NCBI GenBank assembly: GCA_027622495.1
Contig: JAQBYL010000018.1
Location: forward strand, 1 to 19,879
Length of the DNA: 19,879 bases
Source of the DNA: Pseudomonadota bacterium
GTDB lineage: Bacteria; Pseudomonadota; Gammaproteobacteria; Pseudomonadales; Azotimanducaceae
Reading direction: 5' to 3'
How positions within the stretch are numbered: position 1 is the first letter of the stretch; the number at the start of each line of letters is the position of its first letter. Below the pieces are notes generated by a model. That model searched no databases. It saw only the letters and a program-made list of their open reading frames with translations, and had not been told where the DNA came from. The translations under genes and the position numbers were made by a program. Below are positions 7,213-15,002 of this stretch, piece after piece.

Positions 7213-7554
7213 ATGGCCGCTAACAAAGTCAAACATCGTTCCACCTGCCCCATTGCCCGTTCACTCGATGTTCTTGGTGACAAGTGGACCCTGGTGATCA
7301 TGCGTGATGCACTGTTTTTTGATCGCTACACCTTCGCAGATTTTGAACACAGTGGTGAAAAGATCCCCACCAATATGCTGGCTAACAGATTGAAAAAACT
7401 GGTCGATCTCGGGCTGCTGAAGAAAGTCTTGTATCAGCAACATCCTGATCGCTACCGGTACGAACCCACTGAGATGGGCACGGAGATCAAACCGGTGCTG
7501 AAAAGCCTCGCGCGGTTCGGTGAGAAACACCTCGGAGGTCGGATCCCACTCTAA
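7213..7554 (+). CDS. HxlR-family winged-helix transcriptional regulator
   Basis: The 113-residue protein has the HxlR (MarR-like) winged helix: the N-terminal STCPIARSLDVLGDKWTLVI, then the recognition region IPTNMLANRLKKLVDLGLL and the wing (RYRYEPTEMGTEI). Cys12, the only cysteine, is at the conserved N-terminal position that in YodB- and HypR-type members senses electrophiles or disulfide stress, so a redox switch is possible. Start ATG 7213 has a TAAGGAGA ribosome-binding sequence overlapping the MATE stop. The longer open frame upstream overlaps the MATE gene and is not used. Co-transcribed with the pump and probably binding the two palindromes at 5786-5823, it is likely a local repressor of the operon. 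The operator assignment is inference. Confidence 0.94.
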   Translation: MAANKVKHRSTCPIARSLDVLGDKWTLVIMRDALFFDRYTFADFEHSGEKIPTNMLANRLKKLVDLGLLKKVLYQQHPDRYRYEPTEMGTEIKPVLKSLARFGEKHLGGRIPL

Positions 7555-7581
7555 TTTGTTATAGGGGACGTCAAACCGGAC

Positions 7582-7750
7582 TCATTTTCCCACCTTATTC
7601 TTCGCCGGAATAGCGGCAGGCGTTAACTTAGCCTCTCTAAACGCTTTCCGTTTCCGCAATCTGGTGCGCAAATTCTTGACTCATATCTTTGCAGACTAAA
7701 GCGACATGGTTCAGACCCAGGATTTAAAATTCGTCGTTAGTGTTTTCCAT
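7582..7750 (-). pseudogene. Relic of a VOC-superfamily (glyoxalase/dioxygenase-like) gene
   Basis: On the minus strand an ATG at 7750 follows a perfect GGAGGA ribosome-binding sequence. It encodes MENTNDEF, an in-frame TAA (7726-7724), then ILGLNHVALVCKDM (7723-7682), the unmistakable first strand and metal-His block of a VOC domain. Similarity ends there. A different frame, 7680-7582, is open for 32 basic residues ending VGK and a TGA, and I do not recognise it. A working member needs at least 120 residues, so the gene is dead. The TAA may be a point change of a Lys codon (AAA to TAA). The piece looks like a gene whose middle was deleted after, or together with, nonsense mutation. Confidence 0.65.
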
Positions 7751-7784
7751 CACTCTTCCTCCGTTTAAGCCGGTTGCTATCCCG

Positions 7785-8264
7785 TTATCGAACGGTGGTG
7801 CCTTTATGCTTTAACCAGCCATCAGGGTGTCGGCGGTTAGGGTCGTGATGGGTCCAGTGAACGACGCCACCCTTGTCGTTGTACTCGTACTCACCGTAAA
7901 ACTCGACCAGGTCACCTTCATTAAGGTTAGTCAACCGTTCGGCCAGGTCGATGTTGTGTGCGATCAGAACAGTGTGGCCGGAGGGCAGACGCAGGATGAA
8001 GCGTTGATGGCGGCTGCCGGTGTTGTCATCGCGGAGTACTTTGGCAACGACGCCTCGGCTCTGGATCTGCAGGTTACTCTGACGTGCTGCGAAGGCAGCT
8101 TCGATCGTGCCGGTTGCTGGAGTGCGGTCGGTAGTTTTAGAAGGTTCTGAAGGTGGGTTGGCAGAACCCGACGTCAGTGATGCCAGATCCTCCGGGCTCA
8201 GGCCGAAGTAGGCAAGTGCGGCGAAGATGACCAGGGCGACGAGGGTGCTGTGTAGCTTTCTCAC
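7785..8264 (-). CDS. DUF3465 family protein, membrane-anchored or exported
   Basis: The 159-residue protein has an N-terminal hydrophobic segment (about residues 5-21), a Ser/Pro/Thr-rich linker (31-52) and a C-terminal DUF3465 domain (about 58-157). Recognisable pieces are RHQRFILRLPSGHTVLIAHN, DLVEFYGEYEYNDKGG and VVHWTHHDPNRRHPDGWL. The domain resembles a small OB-like beta barrel in pattern, but its function is unknown. The His-rich HWTHHD suggests a metal or nucleic-acid site, which is speculation. The start is GTG 8264, overlapping the upstream lipase stop by 4 nt (GTGA), so translation is probably coupled. It is the last gene of a three-gene minus-strand cluster. The linker implies that the domain lies in the periplasm. 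Confidence 0.88.
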   Translation of the reverse strand: MRKLHSTLVALVIFAALAYFGLSPEDLASLTSGSANPPSEPSKTTDRTPATGTIEAAFAARQSNLQIQSRGVVAKVLRDDNTGSRHQRFILRLPSGHTVLIAHNIDLAERLTNLNEGDLVEFYGEYEYNDKGGVVHWTHHDPNRRHPDGWLKHKGTTVR

Positions 8265-9007
8265 TGAGTCTTTCTCACGTTGTAATCTGCTGCTTTAGTT
8301 GGATTGTGGTTGAAGTGACCCGTCTTGAGAAACGTAAGGATCTGATCCTGAACAAGTTCCGAACGCATGATGAAAGTATGGCTATGGGGGACTGCGATGA
8401 AGTCCTGCATGCCTTCCACCTGGGTTGATTGAACCGAGACTTTACCGTCATCCGGGTCGGGCAGACTGCGCGACAGGATCGGGTTGATCGTGGCGGTACC
8501 GGCAATCACGCCAAGCGGAAAATCTACCGGTCCAAGGGTAAGAGGAACACTATTGCTGTCGGTGCCTAGCTGCATACCGGCGGGACCGTTGAGAAGTTCA
8601 AAACCAGGTACATCGCGCCAGACGTCGACGACTTCGCTGCCCTGATTGGGTGGGGCCAGCATGACCACACGACCCAGCTGATCGAGTTTATGCATGGTGA
8701 GGTAATAACGTACCAGGATCCCGCCAAGTGAGTGAGTGACGAAATGAATTGTGGAAGTCGGCTCGCAGGTTGTTCGCGCGCGGTCAATGGTTTGTGCTGC
8801 GAGCGTTTCAATTCGTTCGGATCGCGACGGGTAGTCCTGGTTCACCACGGTGTAGCCTTCTGCGCTCAAGCGGTCAGCGACTTCGCTCATGCTGCCAGAC
8901 GTACGGGCCAACCCGTGCAGCAGAATCACGCAGTCTGCCTGGTTGATCGCTGGCACAGAACAGAGTATCGCTGCGAGGCAGATCCGCCCGGCACGTCGCT
9001 CGGCCAC
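8261..9007 (-). CDS. Exported alpha/beta-hydrolase (triacylglycerol lipase/esterase-like)
   Basis: This alpha/beta-hydrolase begins with a short basic stretch and a hydrophobic segment (about residues 9-22) that fits a secretion signal ending near INQA. The oxyanion loop is VILLHGLART, the nucleophile elbow THSLGG (Ser93 counted from GTG 9007) and the acid/base pair is probably Asp187 in DPDDGKVS and His208 or His210 in PHSHTFIM. The pattern matches lipase class 2/PGAP1-like esterases that act on lipids or other esters in the periplasm. I prefer GTG 9007, which has GGGAGAAAGG 7 nt upstream and gives a compact signal peptide. A TTG at 9046, overlapping the HAD stop as TTGA, would add 13 residues. 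It overlaps the DUF3465 start by 4 nt. Confidence 0.9.
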   Translation of the reverse strand: MAERRAGRICLAAILCSVPAINQADCVILLHGLARTSGSMSEVADRLSAEGYTVVNQDYPSRSERIETLAAQTIDRARTTCEPTSTIHFVTHSLGGILVRYYLTMHKLDQLGRVVMLAPPNQGSEVVDVWRDVPGFELLNGPAGMQLGTDSNSVPLTLGPVDFPLGVIAGTATINPILSRSLPDPDDGKVSVQSTQVEGMQDFIAVPHSHTFIMRSELVQDQILTFLKTGHFNHNPTKAADYNVRKTQ

Positions 9008-9042
9008 AAACCGACCTTTCTCCCAAACAGACGAAATAAAGT

Positions 9043-9603
9043 TCAACTTGGGCCCAGCAGATCAATCACAAACTCTTCCACACTCAGGCATTTCATGGTG
9101 TAGCAGCAGGGTAGGTCTTGCGGCCAGGGTTGACGTTTTTCCAACCAGGCAGTTCGAAAACCAACTTTGTGTGGGCCAACCACATCACAGAGGGGATCAT
9201 CGCCGACAAACCAGGCGCTGCCACTGCTGGTGATTTTGGCCGTTTGCGAAACAGCCCCGCCATTGCTGACCACGCCGATCCGGATATGGGCGTTACACAG
9301 ACGCCGAAGTGCCTCTTCGACGCCATCGAACAGCAAAGGTTCAAGCCAGACATTGGCGTAGAAATGCTGGCGGAACTCATCAGGGCTTAAGTCCGTGAGG
9401 TGCTTCGTCGCAAACGTCTGAAAGAGCGGATCTCGCGGACGACGGCCGTTTCCATCGAGCCTGTGGAAGGCTTCGATGAACTCGGTCAGCTCCATCTCGA
9501 CGCGGGCCTGCTGTGGCCACAGGGTGGACAGGTAGCTGTTAATTGATTCTGTGCGATCAACGAGTGTCTCATCCAGATCGAAGACGACGGAGGTGGTGGT
9601 CAT
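9043..9603 (-). CDS. HAD-superfamily hydrolase with apparent internal deletion
   Basis: The 186-residue protein shows HAD motif I (DLDETLVD, nucleophile Asp9 and acid/base Asp11), a helical cap (about 15-95), motif II (VVSNG, Ser113) and motif IV (GDDPLCD, about 134-140), followed by GFRTAWLEKRQPWP typical of phosphoglycolate phosphatase-like members. Between SQTAKI (118-124) and SSGSAWFVGDD (126-136) the usual 35-45 residues are missing, including the motif III Lys-Pro segment. The frame is kept through the gap. This suggests an in-frame deletion and loss of activity, unless Lys123 or another residue substitutes for the motif III lysine. It is the first gene of the HAD, lipase, DUF3465 cluster. 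Start ATG 9603; divergent from the GNAT gene. Confidence 0.88.
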   Translation of the reverse strand: MTTTSVVFDLDETLVDRTESINSYLSTLWPQQARVEMELTEFIEAFHRLDGNGRRPRDPLFQTFATKHLTDLSPDEFRQHFYANVWLEPLLFDGVEEALRRLCNAHIRIGVVSNGGAVSQTAKITSSGSAWFVGDDPLCDVVGPHKVGFRTAWLEKRQPWPQDLPCCYTMKCLSVEEFVIDLLGPS

Positions 9604-9750
9604 GGGTGAATGCCATCTCTGGATTGAAAGCGAAGCATAGAGGTGATCTGCGCATGCACTGAAAAAATAGACCCTATCCTAACGCCTGAACAGGTGCGAA
9701 TCCGCCTTATGCTGGGTAGGCTTGAGGTCGCAAGACAAAGGGAGATCGCA

Positions 9751-10347
9751 ATGGCACTGAACCCGATTCAACCGGTTACCCTGAAAAATGAGTTTGCGAC
9801 CCTCATCCCGCTGGAACGAGCCCATACCAATGCGCTCGGCGAAGCCGCAAAGGATGGTGAGTTGTGGAACCTGTGGTACACGTTTGTGGCAACCGCCGAT
9901 CAGATGGGCAACGACATTGAAGAACGTCTGATTCAGCGTAACGAGGGCAGTCGACTGCCGTTTACCGTCCTGACGCCCGAAGGCGAGATGGTCGGCATGA
10001 CCTCATACCTGCACATCGACAAGCCCAATCGGCGCGTCGAGATCGGCTCGACCTGGTACGCGGCTCGTGCGCAGAGAACCCCGCTCAATACCGCCTGCAA
10101 ACTTCTGTTGCTCAGCCACGCCTTTGATGACCTGGGATGTATCGCCGTGGAATTCCGGACCCACATCGTCAATCATCGCAGCCGGCGGGCGATTGAGCGG
10201 CTGGGGGCCAAACTGGACGGCATCCTGCGAAATCACCAGATCATGCCGAACGGCACCTACCGCGACACCTGTGTGTACAGCATCATCCGCGGTGAATGGC
10301 CAACGGTGAAAACTCTGCTCGAGCACAAGCTCAAAGGCGTGAGATGA
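9751..10347 (+). CDS. GNAT-family N-acetyltransferase (RimJ/RimL-like)
   Basis: The 198-residue protein belongs to the RimJ/RimL-type branch of the GNAT superfamily, which transfers acetyl from acetyl-CoA to an amine or protein N terminus. Visible marks are PFTVLTPEGEMVGMTSYLHI, RRVEIGSTWY (beta 4, CoA pyrophosphate region), LNTACKLLLLSHAFDDLGC and the C-terminal NHRSRRAIERLGAKLDGILR, the family's usual ending before a substrate-binding tail. Start ATG 9751 has GGGAG 6-7 nt upstream. The frame is open back to 9643, but that region lacks family similarity and a ribosome-binding sequence. The acceptor is unknown. It diverges from the HAD cluster across 147 nt, in which I find no confident promoter. 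Confidence 0.92.
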   Translation: MALNPIQPVTLKNEFATLIPLERAHTNALGEAAKDGELWNLWYTFVATADQMGNDIEERLIQRNEGSRLPFTVLTPEGEMVGMTSYLHIDKPNRRVEIGSTWYAARAQRTPLNTACKLLLLSHAFDDLGCIAVEFRTHIVNHRSRRAIERLGAKLDGILRNHQIMPNGTYRDTCVYSIIRGEWPTVKTLLEHKLKGVR

Positions 10348-10443
10348 CGCGGCCTGCCGGCTGATTTTAAGTCAGCGGTTCTCGTTGCCAGGTTGCCCGC
10401 GTACTATGGGGCGCAAACGGGCGAAATTATCCTTGGAGGAAAC

Positions 10444-11574
10444 ATGAAATCACGTATATGCGATCTGCTTGGCATCGACTTCCCGCTGGTTGCTTTCACG
10501 CACTGCCGCGATGTGGTCGTTGAAGTTTCCAAGGCAGGTGGAATGGGTGTGCTCGGCGCCGCCGGTTACAATGCAGAGACCCTGGAAATCGAACTCAAGT
10601 GGATCGACGAACACATCGACGGCAAGCCCTATGGGGTGGATCTGATCGCACCAACCAGCATGGCAATCACCGACGCCAACAATTCACCGGAAGAAATCCT
10701 TGCGATGGTGCCGCGTGAACATCGCGACTATGCGGCCAGCATTCTGGCGCGCTACGACATCGACACTGCCGACGTCTACAAAGACCAGCGTGCCGGTGGC
10801 GGGGGTTTTCTGACCCCGGGCAAAGCCGTCAACATTGTCGATGTGGCGTTTTCTCATCCGATCAAATTGATCGCCAATGCGCTTGGGGTTCCACCGAGAT
10901 ACATGCTCGACAAAGGCAAAGAGCTTGGGATAGTGGTAGCAGCACTGGTGGGAGCGAAAGAACACGCATCCAAACAGGTCGAAGCGGGTGTGGATGTGCT
11001 GGTGGTAGCGGGCACCGAAGCCGGTGGCCATTGCGGCGAGGTTTCCACCATGGTGCTGGTCCCGGAAGTCTGCGATGCGGTCAAAGACAGCGGTGTTCCG
11101 GTGCTCGCAGCGGGCGGCATTGTGACCGGCCGGCAAATGGCGGCCGCCATGGCCATGGGTGCCGATGGGGTGTGGACCGGCTCGGTGTGGTTGACCACTA
11201 TTGAGTCCGAGACTTCCCAGGTAATCAAAGAAAAGTATGTTCAGGCGAGTTCCCGCCAGACGGTTCGCTCCAAAGCGCGAACCGGCAAATATTCACGTCA
11301 GCTGGTGTCGCCATGGACGCAAGCGTGGGATTCCGAAGAAGCACCGGTGCCGCTTGCGATGCCACTGCAGTCGCTGGTCAGCGAAGCCCCTCTGGCAAAG
11401 GTCACCAAGCTTGCCGAAAGTGGTCATGCCGGTGCCCGTCAACTGGCAACCTCGTTCGTGGGTCAGGGTGTGGGTCTGATGAACAGCATTCAGTCCACCC
11501 GCGCGGTAGTGTATGAGTTCATGGAAGACTATCTGCGTGCCGCGGAGCGGCTCAACGCGACCATACAGGATTGA
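10444..11574 (+). CDS. Nitronate monooxygenase (2-nitropropane dioxygenase-like) FMN enzyme
   Basis: This 376-residue TIM-barrel flavoenzyme of the nitronate monooxygenase family oxidises alkyl nitronates with O2, or in some members acts as an enoyl reductase. The N-terminal GIDFPLVAFTHCRD and AGGMGVLGAAGY fit the family, as do AGVDVLVVAGTEAGGHCGEV with the catalytic-type His196, and the phosphate-binding PVLAAGGIVTGRQ and MGADGVWTGSVW near 220-249. A Gly-rich insertion, AGGGGFLTPGKAV (117-129), replaces the shorter loop of some homologues. ATG 10444 has GGAGGAAAC just upstream, a strong ribosome-binding site; a TTG at 10393 is not needed. Transaldolase begins 5 nt after the stop. True substrate is uncertain, because many members lack nitronate activity. 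Confidence 0.93.
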   Translation: MKSRICDLLGIDFPLVAFTHCRDVVVEVSKAGGMGVLGAAGYNAETLEIELKWIDEHIDGKPYGVDLIAPTSMAITDANNSPEEILAMVPREHRDYAASILARYDIDTADVYKDQRAGGGGFLTPGKAVNIVDVAFSHPIKLIANALGVPPRYMLDKGKELGIVVAALVGAKEHASKQVEAGVDVLVVAGTEAGGHCGEVSTMVLVPEVCDAVKDSGVPVLAAGGIVTGRQMAAAMAMGADGVWTGSVWLTTIESETSQVIKEKYVQASSRQTVRSKARTGKYSRQLVSPWTQAWDSEEAPVPLAMPLQSLVSEAPLAKVTKLAESGHAGARQLATSFVGQGVGLMNSIQSTRAVVYEFMEDYLRAAERLNATIQD

Positions 11575-11579
11575 ATGGT

Positions 11580-12527
11580 ATGCCGAGCAAGCTTGATCAA
11601 CTGAAAGCGATCACCGATGTCGTTGCCGATACCGGCGATATTGATGCGATCCGTGAGTATCAACCAGTCGACGCAACAACTAATCCGTCGCTGCTGTTGA
11701 AGGTTGCCGACCTTGAGACCTACGCGGGACTGCTTGCGCAGGCGAAGCGTGAAGCCAGCAAAGCCAACGGCAGTGATCAGGAAAGCCTGGATCTGTGCTG
11801 CGATCGTTTTGCGGTAGGGGTGGGCAAAGAAATCTGCAGCATCGTCAGTGGTCGGGTGTCCACTGAAGTGGATGCCCGTCTGTCGTTTCGAACAGATGCG
11901 ACGGTTGCCAGAGCGCGTGGGTTGATTGATCTGTACGAAGCGCAGGATGTAACCCGTGATCGGGTGTTGATCAAGATCGCCTCAACCTGGGAAGGCATTG
12001 CGGCGGCTGAAATTCTTGAAAAAGAAGGCATCAACTGTAATCTGACCCTGCTGTTTTCGTTCGAACAGGCGGTTGCCTGCGCCGACGCCGGGGTGTTTCT
12101 GATCTCGCCGTTCGTGGGGCGCATCCTCGACTGGTGGAAGAAGGCAACCGGTGAGACCTACACCGCAGAGACCGATCCCGGTGTGCTGTCGGTTCGAAAA
12201 ATCTTCAACTATTACAAGACCCACTCTTATTCAACGGTGGTGATGGGGGCCAGCTTCCGGAACACGGAAGAGGTAGAAGCGCTTGCCGGTTGCGATCGGT
12301 TAACCATTGCACCGATGTTGCTTGCACAACTGTCGAAGGATCATTCGCCCCTCGAACAGAAACTGTTTGCAGACAAGCCGGCGGACGGGCCCGGGCGGGT
12401 TACGCTGGACGAAGCAGCCTTTCGCTGGGCCATGAATCAAGACGCCATGGCCACCGAAAAGCTTGCCGAAGGTATCCGCCTGTTTGCCACTGACCAGATT
12501 GCCCTGGAGAAAAAGTTCCGTGCCTGA
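11580..12527 (+). CDS. tal: Transaldolase
   Basis: Transaldolase moves a dihydroxyacetone unit from sedoheptulose 7-phosphate to glyceraldehyde 3-phosphate, giving fructose 6-phosphate and erythrose 4-phosphate in the non-oxidative pentose phosphate pathway. The 315-residue length and sequence match class-I TalB of gammaproteobacteria: VADTGD, DATTNPSLLL, STEVDARLSF, the Schiff-base lysine Lys132 in VLIKIASTWEGI (same number as in E. coli), GINCNLTLLFSF, VFLISPFVGRILDWW and CDRLTIAP. ATG 11580 has AGGA 9 nt upstream, overlapping the end of the nitronate monooxygenase gene; a TTG at 11571 adds three residues with worse spacing. Co-transcription with the monooxygenase is likely. The stop is 3 nt from that of the convergent PHP gene. 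Confidence 0.97.
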   Translation: MPSKLDQLKAITDVVADTGDIDAIREYQPVDATTNPSLLLKVADLETYAGLLAQAKREASKANGSDQESLDLCCDRFAVGVGKEICSIVSGRVSTEVDARLSFRTDATVARARGLIDLYEAQDVTRDRVLIKIASTWEGIAAAEILEKEGINCNLTLLFSFEQAVACADAGVFLISPFVGRILDWWKKATGETYTAETDPGVLSVRKIFNYYKTHSYSTVVMGASFRNTEEVEALAGCDRLTIAPMLLAQLSKDHSPLEQKLFADKPADGPGRVTLDEAAFRWAMNQDAMATEKLAEGIRLFATDQIALEKKFRA

Positions 12528-12530
12528 GGG

Positions 12531-13751
12531 TTACCTCGCGACCTGATCCTCGGGGAGCGTGATCTTGTGGGTCAGCCGGGGATGGGTCTTCGGGGCCGTC
12601 AGGGCATTGAGGATCTCGAAATCGATGGTGACCTCAGTCAGACGCGTGGGTGCCTTGATCGAAAAGCTGGTCGTGCCGTGCGGCGGGATCTCGAGATAGT
12701 CGCCGGAATGTTCGAACGTGTAGGGGCTGAGATTCTTCATCTGGATGGTTGCGTCTGAATCGTTGGAAACCACGATGTCGATAATGTCCAGGTCGCGGCG
12801 GTAGGCGGCCGATTCCACGTCCAGGATTGATCTCAGGAGGGGAACCAGATTGGCCTCATTGCCGATCAGCATGTTCTTGAACCAGACCACGGTCCGACCG
12901 GCAAAAAGACCGGCTTTCAATGCATCCGCGCTCCGTTCCGTCGCGAGGACCAGGGTCACTGGTCGGTGCCCGCCAAGTTCCGGCTGATAGTCCCAGTCGA
13001 TCAGATCATGAACGTCTGACACACCAATCAGTGTCAGCTCATGGTCCAGCGCCATCTGATGAGCTTCTTCGGAATACGTATCGCCGTTGACGATTTCGAT
13101 GCCGTGGAGCTGGCCCTTTTCAATCATTTGAGAGTGGAATGTCTCCATGCGGGCCAGGCCATTCGGGTAGATGGCTGGCCAGAAGGGATGGTTCCAGAAC
13201 ACAAACCCGCCCTGTTTGTTGGCCGCCTCGACTGCTTCTTCTGCAGGCCACTGGTTAGCGGATTCGAAGTAAGCGCGAACGTCTGAGGCATCAGCCGGCG
13301 GTGTCGTGACTGTAAAGATGCCGTTAGCATCGGTGATGAACACCGTGTTCAGATGGCCAATCGGCGCTTCGCGGGTGATCTCGGTTCCGGCGATGATCAT
13401 CAGATCGGTTCCTTCTGCGGCCGCAAGAGCATCCTGATAGGCGCGATTGCGATCGGGGTGAGGAATGTCGGCAAGATGCGGCTGGTACTCCAGATGCTCG
13501 GTGATCGCTACGGCGTCCAGACCATCACGAAGTGCTTCACCTACCCGTATGCGCGGCCAGACATGGCCATCGGAGAAAACGCTGTGGGTATGCAGGTCCA
13601 CCACCAGGGTCTGATATTCATCCGTATCCGGGAACTGGATGAAGCGGTCGGTTGGCGGCATCGGTTTCTCACCGCCGTGACCGTGACCCAAACCGGCGAA
13701 AGACAGCCCCATGATGCAGAGCGCCACTGCCATCTGTCTGTTGCGTTTCAC
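12531..13751 (-). CDS. Exported PHP-domain phosphoesterase
   Basis: The 406-residue protein has an N-terminal signal (KRNRQMAVALCIMGLSFAG, cleavage near residue 22-24) and a PHP metallophosphoesterase domain (about 48-330). The full set of metal ligands is present: His54 and His56 in DLHTHSVFSDG with Asp61, Glu85-His86 in ITEHLEY, Glu124, His133, His188 in WNHPFW and Asp246/His248 in VSDVHD. The C-terminal part (about 330-406) looks like an all-beta domain (DIVVSNDSDATIQMKNLS onward). Cytoplasmic PHP proteins hydrolyse nucleotides or histidinol phosphate; an exported one probably works on phosphoesters in the periplasm. Start GTG 13751 has GAGGA 7 nt upstream. It diverges from the 13904 gene. 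Confidence 0.92.
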   Translation of the reverse strand: MKRNRQMAVALCIMGLSFAGLGHGHGGEKPMPPTDRFIQFPDTDEYQTLVVDLHTHSVFSDGHVWPRIRVGEALRDGLDAVAITEHLEYQPHLADIPHPDRNRAYQDALAAAEGTDLMIIAGTEITREAPIGHLNTVFITDANGIFTVTTPPADASDVRAYFESANQWPAEEAVEAANKQGGFVFWNHPFWPAIYPNGLARMETFHSQMIEKGQLHGIEIVNGDTYSEEAHQMALDHELTLIGVSDVHDLIDWDYQPELGGHRPVTLVLATERSADALKAGLFAGRTVVWFKNMLIGNEANLVPLLRSILDVESAAYRRDLDIIDIVVSNDSDATIQMKNLSPYTFEHSGDYLEIPPHGTTSFSIKAPTRLTEVTIDFEILNALTAPKTHPRLTHKITLPEDQVAR

Positions 13752-13903
13752 ACACTCATCCTCAGATTGATCGAAGACATCTAATCTACGCAGATTATGG
13801 CTGGTGATCGAGCCTTGAATCGACCGGGCGGGGGTGTTTGCGCACCTGTGTTCCGGGTTCGATGTGCGGTAAGGTTAAACGCATCGAGGAACAGGAGAAT
13901 GCG

Positions 13904-14974
13904 ATGTATCTCAAACACATAGTGGCTGGTGCGGTGGCTGGTGCGCTGTTGATGTTGTTGGTCGGCAGTGGGCTTGCGGCTGCGCAAGCCGCGCGTACCG
14001 CAGACGGGAAGCCTGATCTGAGCGGTGTTTATAACACCGCAACACTCACCCCTCTGGAGCGCCCTGAATTTTTTGGCGACAAACTGTATCTCACCCCTCA
14101 GGAAGCCACTGCGATGGAAAAGCAGGCCAAGGCTTTTCTGTCGGCAAATGATGGCCAGAGTGATCCGAACAGGGAGGCACCCCCCTCTGGTGGCGACGGC
14201 TCTGCGGGAGCTGCCGGTAACGTTGGTGGGTACAACTCGTTCTGGATCGACAACGGCGATTCAGTATTCGAGATCGACGGCAAAATCAGAACTTCGATCA
14301 TCTCCCAACCGGAAAACGGTCGTCTGCCCGCGCTCACACCACTCGGCATGAAGAACCGCAGTTTCATCGCCACGTTGATGCGAACCAACAGCGGCACAGC
14401 CTGGTGGCTGGATCAGGAAGGCCCTGGACCGTACGACAACCCCGAAGCACGACCGTTGGGCGAACGCTGTCTGCTTGGCTTCGGCTCAGTTTCTGGACCG
14501 CCCATGCTGCCGGTGCTGTACAACAACTTCAAACGCATCGTGCAGACGCCAACCCATGTGATGATTCTGGTTGAGATGAATCACGATGCCAGAATCATCC
14601 GGCTGTCGAGTGAACATCAGCCGGACAATGTCCGCAGCTGGATGGGCGACTCCATCGGCTGGTGGGAAGGCGATACGCTGGTTGTTGATACCACCAATTT
14701 CAAAGAACGCAGTGGGCTGTACCTTTATGGGGCAACCGAGCAACTGCATGTGGTGGAGCGGTTTGAACGGATGGACGACAAAACGCTCAGGTACAGCTTT
14801 ACCGTCGATGATCCCGGTGCGTGGGAAGCGCCCTGGAGTGGCTCCTATCCATGGCCTGCTTCAGATGATCAGGTGTTTGAATACGCCTGTCACGAGGGCA
14901 ACTATGCGCTCGGTAACATCATGCGCGGTGCGCGGATCCTCGAGGCGGACATTGAGCAGGGCGGTGGACGCTAG
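13904..14974 (+). CDS. Exported protein of unknown function
   Basis: The 356-residue protein has a clear signal peptide (about 1-28; MYLKHIVAGAVAGALLMLLV and then AAAQA). Its mature part begins ARTADGKPDLSGVY and contains GWWEGDTLVVDTTNF (252-266), both hallmarks of a large family of exported proteins of unknown function, found often in soil and marine proteobacteria and Acidobacteria. A Gly/Ser-rich loop (about 92-110) and a single Cys189 and Cys329 in the mature part could form a disulfide. I recognise the family pattern but no function. Start ATG 13904 has AGGAG 6 nt upstream; an open frame from 13838 lacks a signal. A small membrane protein gene follows 28 nt after the stop. Confidence 0.85.
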   Translation: MYLKHIVAGAVAGALLMLLVGSGLAAAQAARTADGKPDLSGVYNTATLTPLERPEFFGDKLYLTPQEATAMEKQAKAFLSANDGQSDPNREAPPSGGDGSAGAAGNVGGYNSFWIDNGDSVFEIDGKIRTSIISQPENGRLPALTPLGMKNRSFIATLMRTNSGTAWWLDQEGPGPYDNPEARPLGERCLLGFGSVSGPPMLPVLYNNFKRIVQTPTHVMILVEMNHDARIIRLSSEHQPDNVRSWMGDSIGWWEGDTLVVDTTNFKERSGLYLYGATEQLHVVERFERMDDKTLRYSFTVDDPGAWEAPWSGSYPWPASDDQVFEYACHEGNYALGNIMRGARILEADIEQGGGR

Positions 14975-15002
14975 CATCGGCAATCATCTGGAGAATGGGT
15001 AA

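Noticed and set aside
9643..9750. N-terminal extension of the 9751 GNAT gene
   Set aside because: The frame is open but lacks a ribosome-binding sequence and family similarity, while ATG 9751 has both a GGGAG and the usual family start.
10356..10378. Hairpin after the GNAT gene as a terminator
   Set aside because: The arms (CCGGCTGA and TCAGCGG) pair imperfectly with a bulge and no T-run follows.
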